NCBI RefSeq assembly: GCF_963662255.1
Contig: NC_085055.1
Span: 19,268,704-19,332,703, forward strand
Direction: 5' to 3'
Length of the DNA: 64,000 bases
From: Cinclus cinclus
Taxonomy: Eukaryota; Chordata; Aves; Passeriformes; Cinclidae
Both the position numbers and the translations under genes were made by a program. The notes under the pieces were generated by a model that worked only from the letters and a program-made list of their open reading frames with translations, was not told where the DNA came from and did no database searches. Below, one piece after another: positions 1 to 9,700 of this stretch (the stretch's first letter is position 1; each line of letters opens with the position of its first letter).

Positions 1-1180
1 TGTTTGGGACCAGGAGGGGCCAGGCAGTGTTGAGCCTGGCTGAACAAAAGCCAGTCTGCCTTGGCCAGGAATGCCTGAGCCCTGCTCACCTGCTTGGAAG
101 GCAGCTCTGCCAAGCACTACCCCACAAGGCTCCCGCAGCACTGCTGCTCCCCACCCCTGCTGCTTGCAGCCTGCCTGCCTCCTGCTCCTCCACTGCACAT
201 GGGCACTGCCTCCCACGCTGCCACCTCACACCCTGGCTTGGCTCCTGCACGTCTCATATTGGCTGCCTCCTCCTTCCAGCCCCCTGCACATATCCCAGCT
301 CCAGCTCCTGGCAGGTGCCTGTGCTCCTCTGGCTCTCACACGTGGGCTTGGCAACCTCATACCGCCGGGTGTGAACCTTTCCACTGCTAGTGGAAAGACA
401 AGTCAACAAGCGGAACAAAAGAGAACTCTTGTACCAGTGCATCACAGCTGGAAAAGGCCCTGGAGAAAACACTAGTGTTCTCTTATTGTGAAAGGCTTAA
501 CTGCACCCATCTCCCTGACTGTGTCCCATGCAGGTCTGATGCTGCTTCTGCTCTGCCCTGATTAGTCCTTGATGGAGTTTTTTTAACTCATCAGACAAAA
601 TGAAACACTGGTCGTCTTCACAAAGGCAGTTAAAAGTGTATTCCTTTGGGAACCTCACAATACCTATTTATGAGCAATCTCAAAGAGCTCTCTAAAAGCA
701 TTAAATAAAAATGCATCAGGCATGAGCAAGTACATTGATGTCAGTAAGGCTGGGTGCACAACTGGAACAAAGAATAGCAACAGACTTCTTGGGCTGAGTT
801 AACACATTTTTCATGGACGGTCAGTAACATGACTACCTGTACAATCATCATCGACAGAGAAGGAGCAACATGTGAGGGTAATGCACTCTAGGTCCTACTT
901 GTTATGGTATGCTCATGTTATTTTTTAGTCTACAGGTGATTCCATTTAATCCTTTTACATTATCTAGGAATGATAAGTAAAAATTGTATAAATTGCTACA
1001 TTGAGTATATGTGGGGCTGGAGACAAGTGCTTTCCTCAGTGCCACCACCAGGGCGCGATACAATAACCATATATTGTAATCTGCTGTGTGCCTGCCGTGT
1101 GCGTGTTAGGATGAGATATCCCCGCGCACCCAGCGCGCTGAATAAAACAAACACGGCTTCTTGGACTTTGTCTTGGAAGT
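1..1180. other. Gene-poor 5' flank, no gene seen
   Basis: Moderately GC-rich, pyrimidine-rich sequence in the first 400 bases, then ordinary AT-rich DNA. The open frames here have no recognisable domain, no splice-consistent neighbours and no codon pattern of a conserved protein. A possible LTR end lies at about 1040-1190 and is listed separately. The stretch is read as intergenic or distal upstream sequence of LIMS2. Confidence 0.6.
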
Positions 1181-1200
1181 GTCTCTCAGCCTGGTCTGGG
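1040..1200 (+). mobile_element. Possible 3' part of an endogenous retroviral LTR
   Basis: A GC-rich block with CpGs is followed by AATAAA (1140-1145) and a pyrimidine-rich stretch, a layout typical of the R/U5 end of avian retroviral LTRs. It abuts a CR1 fragment. I cannot name the family, and no coding retroviral part is visible. It could also be unrelated unique sequence. Confidence 0.25.
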
Positions 1201-1216
1201 GAGTTTCAATCTCTCT

Positions 1217-1505
1217 TTGATCTCTAGAACCTGGGATTCCTGTAACCTGGTCTTGCTAGTAAAGACCAATGCAAAGGAGTCATTCAGTGTATCAACCTTT
1301 TCTGTGTCCTGCATCATCATGTTCCCCAGATCATTCACCAATGTGCTGTGTGTGCCCTCTGTCATGTGGATACTTAGAGAAATCCTCCTTGTTCTCTTTG
1401 ACAGCCCTGACCAGATGCAATTCCATTTCAGCTTTGGCTTTCGTAACTGCATTTGTGCATGCTCAGACAGAGCAAGAAGATACGAAAAATAATTCTTAAT
1501 TACCT
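1217..1505 (-). mobile_element. CR1-like LINE fragment (ORF2 segment before the reverse transcriptase)
   Basis: The minus-strand translation contains a stretch like the linker before the CR1 reverse transcriptase: QDTEKVDTLNDSFALVFTSK followed by an LQESQ motif. The frame is open for about 100 codons, but the reverse transcriptase that should follow is absent. This is a dead fragment, not a gene. Confidence 0.55.
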
Positions 1506-1974
1506 TATGCACTTTTGTCCTGTAAACTGCCAGCCAGATGCTTTAGGGAATGTATCTGTGTGGCCAATCAAAACACTTCTACCCACACCCAGGCGTGCAC
1601 ATACACACATCATATACTGTAGGAATTCTCTGAAGACACAAGCAGAGGCCAGGAGCTCTGGAGATTCAGGGGAGGATGATGGAGCAACTATTCACAGCTA
1701 TTGCAAAAGAAACCAAAATCATCTCAATATGAAAGGAAACTGCAGGTGTTCATTGTTCTATTTTGACAAAAGACCAAAAACTAGAACAACCAGTTGTACT
1801 TACAGAAATGCAGAGCTAGAGCAAGGCAAAACAAATTTTAGGGTTATGCTCACATAGCTTCTGTATTTATGAGGGTGAAAGCTTGCCAGGCCCAGCAGCA
1901 TGATGGGCTGGATGAACTGAGCACATGCACGTCCAAGCACACAGCTGCAACCCCTGATCTGTCAGGGACACTTC

Positions 1975-2202
1975 TGCCTGCCTGAATCCTGTAAGTGGAC
2001 CATTCCCCAAAAGAACTGTGGCCTGGAGACAGCCCACACTGGAGCAGGTTTATCCTGAAGGACTGCTGCCCCAGAGAGGACCTACACTGGAGCAGGGGGA
2101 AAATGGGAGGAGGAAGAAACAACAAAGGTAAACTGTTATGAACTGGCCACAATACCCCACTGGACAGTGAAGGGAGGAGATAAAAGTTTCAGGAGTGAAT
2201 TA
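1975..2202 (+). mobile_element. Avian ERV LTR-like fragment
   Basis: Tandemly repeated phrases of the type ACACTGGAGCAGG (near 2036 and 2085), a GAACTGGCCACAA segment and a purine-rich GGGAGGAG stretch resemble, from memory, the 3' half of an LTR common in avian genomes. It ends where a CR1 element starts. No internal retroviral genes are present. The family assignment needs a repeat-library search. Confidence 0.4.
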
Positions 2203-3070
2203 TAGAATCCTTTAGGTTCCGAAGAACCTTTAAGATCTTCAAATCCAACCATTAATCCAGCATTGCCAAGGTCACCAGTAAGTCATGCCCCCAAGTGTCA
2301 CACATCTTTTCAACCTCTCCAGACATGGTGACTGCCCTGTGCAGCCTGTGCCAGTGCATGACAACCTTTTCTTTCAGTGAAGAATTTTTTGCTAATATCC
2401 AACCTAAAACTCCCCTGGAACAACTTGAGGCCAGTTGCTCTTCTTCTATTGCTTGATGCTTGGGACAAGAGCTCCACCCCCACCTGGCTACATCAGGGAG
2501 TTGTGGAGAGCACGAAGGTCCCCCCTAAGCCTCCTTTTCTCCAGGCTGAGTGTCCCTTCATTGTTCCTGGTGCTCCATACCCTTCCACAGCTCTATTGCC
2601 TTTCCTGAACATGTTCCAGCCCCTCAGTGTCTCTCTTGTCATGAGGCCAAAAACTGACCCCAGGATTGGAGGTGTGGCCTCACCAGTGCCCAGTACACAG
2701 GGGCACTCACTGCCCTGGTCCTGCTAGACACCCTATGGCTGGTAGAGACCAGGTGCCATTGGTCTTCTTACCCACTTGGACACACCTGGGCTCATGTTCG
2801 TCTGTTGTCAGCCAGCATCCCCAGGTCCTTCCCCTCCTGCCACTTTCCAGCCACTCTGCCCCAGACCAGAGTGTTCCAGGGACTTGGTGTGACATGAGCA
2901 CACGGACCCAGCAATTTACCCTGTTGAGCCTCAAACCACTGGCCTCAGCCCATCAATCAAGCCTGTCCAGATCCTTCTGCAGCGTTTCCATCCTCCATCA
3001 GATACACACTGCCCCCAATTTTTGTCTGCAAATTTATTGAAGGTGCACTCAATCTCCTTGTCCAGACCAC
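2203..3070 (-). mobile_element. CR1 LINE, 3' half (RT end plus 3' UTR), inverted
   Basis: Read forward, the block is the reverse complement of the avian CR1 3' end. It opens with the ATAGAATCCTTTAGGTT tail, continues through the 'tccaaccattaatccagc' region, and passes into the ORF2 C-terminal region ending in the 'ggcctcagcccatcaatcaagcctgtccag' phrase near 2941-2972. It is truncated at its 5' side near 3070, where the LIMS2 GC island begins. The reading frame is broken, so it is inactive. Confidence 0.9.
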
Positions 3071-3342
3071 CTTCTAGAAGCCTTCCAGACCTGTCTTCTG
3101 CGCCCAGAGCCACTTCCCCTGGCCGCGGGGGTGCGTGCAGGGATGAGCAGCCCGCAGCACAGCCTGGGAGCGCGGCTGCTGTGATCTCAGGCACGAAGTC
3201 ACGGCAGTGCGGTGTGTGTGACTGCACCCGGCAGCGGCCCGGCCAGCGCTGCCCCCTGCACCCCACACTCACAGCCATGTGTTCACTACCAGGTGAGGCG
3301 AAGCAGCTTCGGCCGCAAGACAGGAGCAAACGCCGTGCGTGC

Positions 3343-3344
<2 letters not shown>

Positions 3345-3375
<31 letters not shown>

Positions 3376-3402
3376 TCCGTCCGTCCGTCCGTCCGTCCGT
3401 CC

Positions 3403-3490
<88 letters not shown>
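3345..3490. repeat. Compound microsatellite (CTGT)3 (CTAT)5 (CCGT)7 (GT)42
   Basis: Units counted directly: CTGT at 3345-3356, CTAT at 3357-3376, CCGT at 3377-3404, then an uninterrupted GT run at 3407-3490. It ends about 255 bases upstream of the LIMS2 ATG. Open frames through it are translations of the repeat, not genes. Confidence 0.97.
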
Positions 3491-3491
<1 letters not shown>

Positions 3492-3565
3492 TGTGTGCGC
3501 GTCTATGCCGCCTGCCGCCTCCCCCCTCCTTCCGCTCCGCAGCCTCGCTATGCCATATTTCTTTT

Positions 3566-3575
3566 CCTTTATAGG
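3566..3575 (+). promoter_or_regulatory. LIMS2: CArG box (candidate SRF site) of LIMS2
   Basis: CCTTTATAGG is a perfect match to CC(A/T)6GG, 171 bases upstream of the LIMS2 start codon. A second A/T core with a degenerate right half, CCATATTTCT, sits just upstream at 3553-3562. SRF sites of this type drive smooth- and cardiac-muscle genes. That SRF acts here is inference. The TTTATA core could instead serve as a TATA-like element. Confidence 0.5.
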
Positions 3576-3648
3576 AAAAGTATGCGCAGGTCCGGGGGGG
3601 CTGCCCTGAGTCACCGAGGGCTGCGTGCCCGCTCCCGCCCCAGGGGCC

Positions 3649-3658
3649 GGGGCGGGGT
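3649..3658 (+). promoter_or_regulatory. LIMS2: GC box (candidate Sp1/KLF site)
   Basis: GGGGCGGGGT matches the Sp1/KLF consensus and lies about 90 bases upstream of the LIMS2 start codon, between the CArG box and the ATG. It fits a CpG-island promoter. Confidence 0.5.
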
Positions 3659-3745
3659 CAGCGCTGCCCGCCGGGCTCGCAGCGGTGCGGCCGAGCCGCG
3701 GGTACCGCCCCGCAGCCCCTCGGCCACAGCGCGGGGCTCGCCGCC

Positions 3746-3756
3746 ATGACGGGCAG
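3746..3756 (+). CDS. LIMS2: LIMS2 coding exon 1 (11 nt of coding sequence)
   Basis: ATGACGGGCAG followed by a GTGAGG donor encodes M-T-G and two bases of a serine codon completed by the T that opens exon 2, giving MTGSN. Human LIMS2 starts with the same residues. The exon is too short for ORF finders but fits by Kozak context, phase and family. Confidence 0.92.
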
Positions 3757-6700
3757 GTGAGGCCGGGCACACGGGAGCCGGGGGGGTCGGGGCCGTGCCA
3801 GCCTTCACCGCCCTGGCTGAAGGCCCGGCCGTGCCGTATCGGGAACAGCTCCTTCTCGCCCTGGGCAACGCCGTGAGGGCCTGGTGGGAAGGGTCGCGGG
3901 AAAAGCCTTTACTGCTGTGAGGCTCGGGCGTGCGAGCTCAGAGCTGCTCCGCTGTGCCTGAGCCCTGCCCGGGGACACGGCGGAGCGCGGAGCTGGGCAG
4001 AGCGGGGCGGGAGCAGCTGTAGGTGTGGGCTCTCTGTGGCCCTCGGCGTGACCCAGGCCGGCCGCCTGCGCCCGGCGTGCCCCGCACCGCGGCCCCGTCA
4101 GGGCCCTTCTCGCTCATCTACGCGCAGCCCTCTGCCCCTCCCGGCCTTGGAGTAACGTGGTCCAGGAGCTGTTTAGATCTGGAGCTTGGTTCTCCTCTCA
4201 TGCTGACGGTGGAGAACGCTGTGAAGCGACTTAATTGACAGTTGTAAATGAGAAGAGGAGCGAGGAAGGCATTTCCTGGTATTTTGCGAGGGTTTGCACA
4301 TATGCTTAAATGTCACTTTTTTATCCCATAAATAACACCCAGACATTATAAGCAGTTCGTGAAAATAAGCTTGCTTTTGTGAAATGTCTTGGAAATGGGA
4401 AGCACAAAGAAGTAATACTACAATTAGCAGGGTGCCCTTTTTAGGATACTCATCATCATGAGTCCTGCTGTCTTACTGTAGCCCTGAATCATTGTTCTTC
4501 ATGATTAGGAATACCGAGATAGATTCAGAGCACTTTGTGTATAAGTATTCATGTTCCTTTTGTGTCAAGCCTTCATGTTAGTATTATGCAGCTTTTCCTG
4601 ATTAACCAAAGTGGATCCTGATTAGTAAGTTGTTGGGTGTGAGAACCTGCTGAATAATTGTGTATGCTTATCTATGATTTGGGAAAGTATTATTTTTGGT
4701 CTCTGTGATGACAAATTGATGCTCTTGGATGATTATACATGCTCAAAACTCTTCTTGGTTTTATGTCATATCTTTAATGGTCCCTTTTTAATTTTTCTGG
4801 CATGTGAAACAGGTGTGTATTTACAAGTTTACATTAATTTTCCTACAGGTATGGGAAGACTCAGGTGCCTTAAATGTTCACAAGTTATGGGTACCCATCC
4901 AGCTTTTAAGCAGAGAAAAGATGGAGAAGACTTGGAAAGAACTGTGGCTGTATGAACCCAACTGATTTTATTTTTTCACAAGTGTGGCATGGTACTGTTT
5001 AGAAAGACAGGCTTACCTCAGGTGAAGTCACTCAGTTGGGCAGTGGGAAGTGCCGGTGGACAATAATCCTTGTCTTCTTTCCATGCTTCCTCTGAAACTT
5101 GCCTGTTAAAGTGCAACATTATTCATGGGAAACTGTGATGTGGACAATTCCAGGGTAGCTGAGACACTGCAGTGTGCAGTTCAAAGTGATGCAGGACTTC
5201 TCTTTTCCTTGGGTTTACTTCAGAGGGCTGTTAAAATGAGCAGGCCTTGGCTTTAGTTGGTGAAAAGTGAATATGGGTGTTATTTAATGTTTTCAGAAAT
5301 GTTTGTCTTGGGAAGTTTTTCAGCTATGAACATTTCATAAGTTCTGTTTGCTGTCGTTCCCAGGACAGGACAGTTATATCCACGTTGTTTGTCACAGCTG
5401 TAACTGAGCTGGCTGTTTCCTTGTTAATAGTATCATCCATTTAGGGTAGTAGTTTCCCAGCAGAGTTTACAGTGTCTGTGTAACGTTGCACTGCTCAGCA
5501 CCTTGCCTGGCCGATGCCATTGACAAGCACTGTGTTCAGTGTTGTTTTTCAAGCTGGGACAGACTCCTATGGCTTTGGAAAGAATTCAGCATTGAGAATG
5601 TTCTTCCTTAGATACAGCTGCTCTCTTTGCTGAGCGATACCCAGATGTTGTTCCATGTTTGTTACCTGGTAATTCTTCAGGTTTGCTGACATCATGTACT
5701 CAGATGTTCTCCAGCTTTTGGGACATGGGATATTCAGGGTTCTGGGAGATGAACTGCTTCACTGCTGGAGTATCCCCTCAATATCCATCAGTGAGAACCT
5801 TCCTGAGCTAGGAACAGGACATAAATGTCCCTTTGGTCTTGAAATTGTTGACACAGGAAATGATTGTGTTGTTTTACAGTGTTATAAAATGAAGAAGACT
5901 GGGAAACATGAGGTGCTGAAACAGTATTCTTTTTCACTTCACCTTTCTTATAAAGTAGAAATACGAAAGGGCTCTCTTCTAGATACTCTGGTTACAGATG
6001 CATTATTAGTATTAAAATACATGAAAAATAACTCAATTTTCATTGAGTTCCATCTCATTTGGCTGCAGAGGGCATCTCCTGAATTTTAAAAAAAATGCAG
6101 TGATTTGATTTATTGATTTTTAGCATTAGGGGAAAATGTAAGTCCAGGAAAAAGAAGTGTACACCTTTCTTTTTCTGTACTCATAGTAAAAAAAATTACT
6201 AAAATTAGATGACTATCTAGCAAATGCAGTGCAAGTCTTAAATATATCACTAGTTACATTTTTACAGTGTGAGGACTGTACTTTGCTAGAGAAAACTGAT
6301 AACTAGAGAATTGGATTTCAGAAATACCATTTGTGACTGCCAGGTCTGGGTTGGGCTATTGGGGAAGTAGAGAACAACCTTCCTGACCTGCTGGCCACAC
6401 TCTTATAGTATGTTTTTTAGCATTCTTTGAGTGATTTTAAATACAGTTAGTGTGATTTTTGGAGCATTCAGAAGTTAACTATGGTACTTCCTTACCAATA
6501 AGTAAGGGAAGACCACTTCTAGAATTGTATTTGATGTATTTAGTCCATCTGTTCTTTTTGACTTTTGCCTTTTTGAGTATTTTTGGAGTTTGGGGTGGGA
6601 TTGATTATTTTTGTTTGGTTAGCTGGATTTTGTTGTTTTATTTTTCTTTGTCTTCGTGATGGGTTTATTCTTAAGAAAGAGGATCCATGAATGACCAGCT

Positions 6701-9700
6701 AGCAAAACTTTGTCAGATGCCCAAAGTAGAAACTAAACAAGCATGGAAGAGAGTTTCCTTTAAGACTTTGCTGCTGTGGTGTTGATTAGAAAACCCAAAG
6801 TGAAAAATGCCTGGGCTGTTTTGTGTTGCCTTTAAAAATTAATTTAATGCAAAGCCCAAGGAAAAAAAATATTTCCTAAGTGCATGTTTCAGAGCATAAT
6901 TGTCTTCATAAGAAATTTTTGTTATCACTATACTTGTTCAAATTGGGATCTGGATACGCCTATGTACTTCCTGTAGTCAACAAAAGAAGAGCAGCTGCAT
7001 TTATACATATGCTTATTGATTGTTCCTAATCCAGTGAAGGTAAGAAATAGCAGTGTACTATTTTGAATTAGGCTAGCTGGTTAAATGCTTTTTTAATTCA
7101 GTGGAGAGCTGCTGCTGCTGCTCTGCATGAAGCAGTTGCATATAAAATGGTTTGAAAGAGGAGGGAGTATAAAGGAGAAGATTACAAAAGGTTCTTGGTG
7201 TTGAGTAGACAGTACCTGCTTTAAATAAGAGATATCTCTCTGAGTTAGAAGCAGCCATTTCTGCTCTTCTGGGTTGAAAATGTGGTTTTAATCTTAAACT
7301 TTTGGTTTAAATTTGCTCTCTAGATGAGAAGGTCCTTAGTCTGTTTTGGGGCCATAGAGGTGCTTCTCTGAGGAAGAACCTAAAATGTCTGAAAAAAGTC
7401 TGGCTGCTTTCTTCTCTGCTTTGGCCCAGAAAGTAACCACCTGTAAGAGTTTGGTATCAACCCTGTCTTAAAAACAATCGATCAAGGGAAAGAAACAACA
7501 AACCCATGCATTTTCACTCTTTATGTGTAAGGTGGCAAGAGAGGGGTGAGTGAGCTTGTGTTGAGGGATGGGAAGACAGGATGTTTGCTGTTGAGATTTG
7601 GGGTTGTTTCTCTTTATTCTGCCTGTCTTCCCTTTCGAAGGAGAGTCATAGTTTCTGTGGAAGAGTGATTATTTGAGAACCAATAGAATCATGTTATATA
7701 AGTCAGGTAAAAGCTCAAGTGTTTGAGAGAGGAGGATGGGTTTTGTCAGGTTTCTTAAGGATAAGGGTGATTAATGTTGTCATGATTTAATATTTTGCTT
7801 TGTGCTAGAAGTAAAAAGGTGATTTAATCTTACATTTTAAAAATGGTTTATTGCTCTAAAATTTCAGAGGTCCATGGAGATACCCAGGATGGAAGATATT
7901 TTTCTTTATTCAATTTATATTCTAAAATAGAAATGGATAAACTACACTTTCAGTCTGAAAGAAATGGTAGTGGCAGATTGCTGTCGGGACAGGAGCTGAA
8001 ACTCCTGAGAAAATGGGTGCATTGTAGATTTTAAGGTTGCTGATCTATGATTTTAAAAGTATGTTGTTCTTTATTCATGCTTGTTCTACTAGGCCCCAGT
8101 AAACCCTTCTGTTTTTCAAGTGTCAGAAGGTATTCGTGCTCATTAATATTTGTTTAGAGCTCATGAAGTCATCAGTCCTCTCATTTTTTTCCTCTGTAGC
8201 TTGCTGAGCTGTATTTCATGCTCATGCTACAAAAATGGCTTCCCTTTTCTTCCCCTTTTCCCCTTTTTCCCTTTTTTAACAATTTACGAAAAAGTTATTT
8301 GTTGGTAATGACTCTTGAGATACTTTTCGTGGTGATGCTGGAAGGCCAGAGAGCTCTGGAGACTGGAATGCCAAGTATGTTCTTCCTCCCTGCTTCCTGC
8401 CTCTGCTGTGTGTGTGCCACTGCTGCCGGCTGCAATGAGTCCGGAGAGCAGAAGTCTCTGCAATCTCGTTTCTTGGAATGTGCTTTGTCCAAATGGAAGG
8501 AACCGCTCTGTTGTTTACAGAATTCCTAGGACGTGGTGTGGTACAGCCTGCAGGGAAGCACTTGTTGATGCCAGGGTCAGATACCAATCTGCAGTGAACT
8601 ACAGTGTCTGCTGTCAAGAGCTTCAGTAATCTGCTTTGTCTTTCTGCATTTCTCTGTGCTTTGATGAGAAAGTTTTCTTGATTTAAGTGTCTTAATTACA
8701 TGAAGACTCAGGATTTATTTTTTGTATCTCACTTGTGACATTTATACAGATGCATTCTGCAAGGCTAGGAAAGAATGAGGTGCTGATGTAGCCCCTAGTG
8801 TGCTGCATTAAGTAGATAATTACTAGTGGCAAACAGGAAAGAGGTTGTCAGATCTTTAAGAATATGGCAAAATGGCAGACAGGTTGTAAGAAGCAGTGCT
8901 TGATGGAGCGTCTATGCATCCTGCTCTCCTCTTGTGAAATGTAAACGCAACTCCCCAAAGGAAGGTGACTCACCGAGTATCGGTGCTGCCGGTGTCCCTC
9001 CGGTTGTGTCCCTGCATTCCCCTGCCGAGGGGCCCTGGGTGCCATGGCCGGCCTGCGGCTCCGGGGGCTGGCTGCCTCCAAGCTTTACCAGCGCCGGCAC
9101 GATCGGCTCAGTGGCACAGGGTCGCTGCTCAGCAGCAGGACAGACACGGCAGCTGGCGTTCCTGGGTATGTCTCCAAGATGAAGGGAATGAATGGCACTG
9201 TTAAAGCTTCTTCCAGGATTTGATAGATTTTCGGTTCTGGTGGTGGGGCTGTTTTATATAAAGTGAGAATTGTCAGCACAGAGCCAGAGGGGATGAGGTC
9301 TGCTTGTTTTCATTTTCAAGTAGATTAAGAAGGAAAGGACTTTCCTGATAAGAAAGCTTTCAGTTTTTAACAATAACAGGAAAGCAACAATGGAGAAACC
9401 TTTCCCATTTCGAGCTCTGTGCTAGGCTGTTCAGAACCAGCATTAGTGCTTGTGTTGGTTTTGTGTGGCCTGATTTCTGGTAGTGGGGGTACCACAGAGA
9501 TGGTTTCTGTGAGAAGCTTCCACCATGTGCAGCAAAGCCAGTCCCTCATGGCTCTGAAGATGGACAAGGCCAAGGCTCTGCCAAGTAGAGCTATTGATAA
9601 TGCCATATTAAAGAAGAAAATCAAAACCAGAGCTTCTTATGCTTACCTGGAAATGAGGAATTTGTTTGGTCTCTCAATATAAACTGTGCAACCCTCATTA

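Larger units (their letters stand above)
3071..4160. promoter_or_regulatory. LIMS2: GC/CpG-rich island at the LIMS2 5' end
   Basis: GC and CpG content rise sharply from about 3070, peak at 3580-4110 and fall by about 4200. The island surrounds the first coding exon of LIMS2 (ATG at 3746) and contains a GC box and a CArG box. This is the usual setting of a vertebrate promoter. The exact start site cannot be read from sequence alone. Confidence 0.75.

Noticed and set aside
3022..3770. Several overlapping open frames of 120-195 codons on both strands, rich in Val-Cys or Thr-His
   Set aside because: They are translations of the CCGT/GT microsatellite and GC island, with no domain and all frames open at once.
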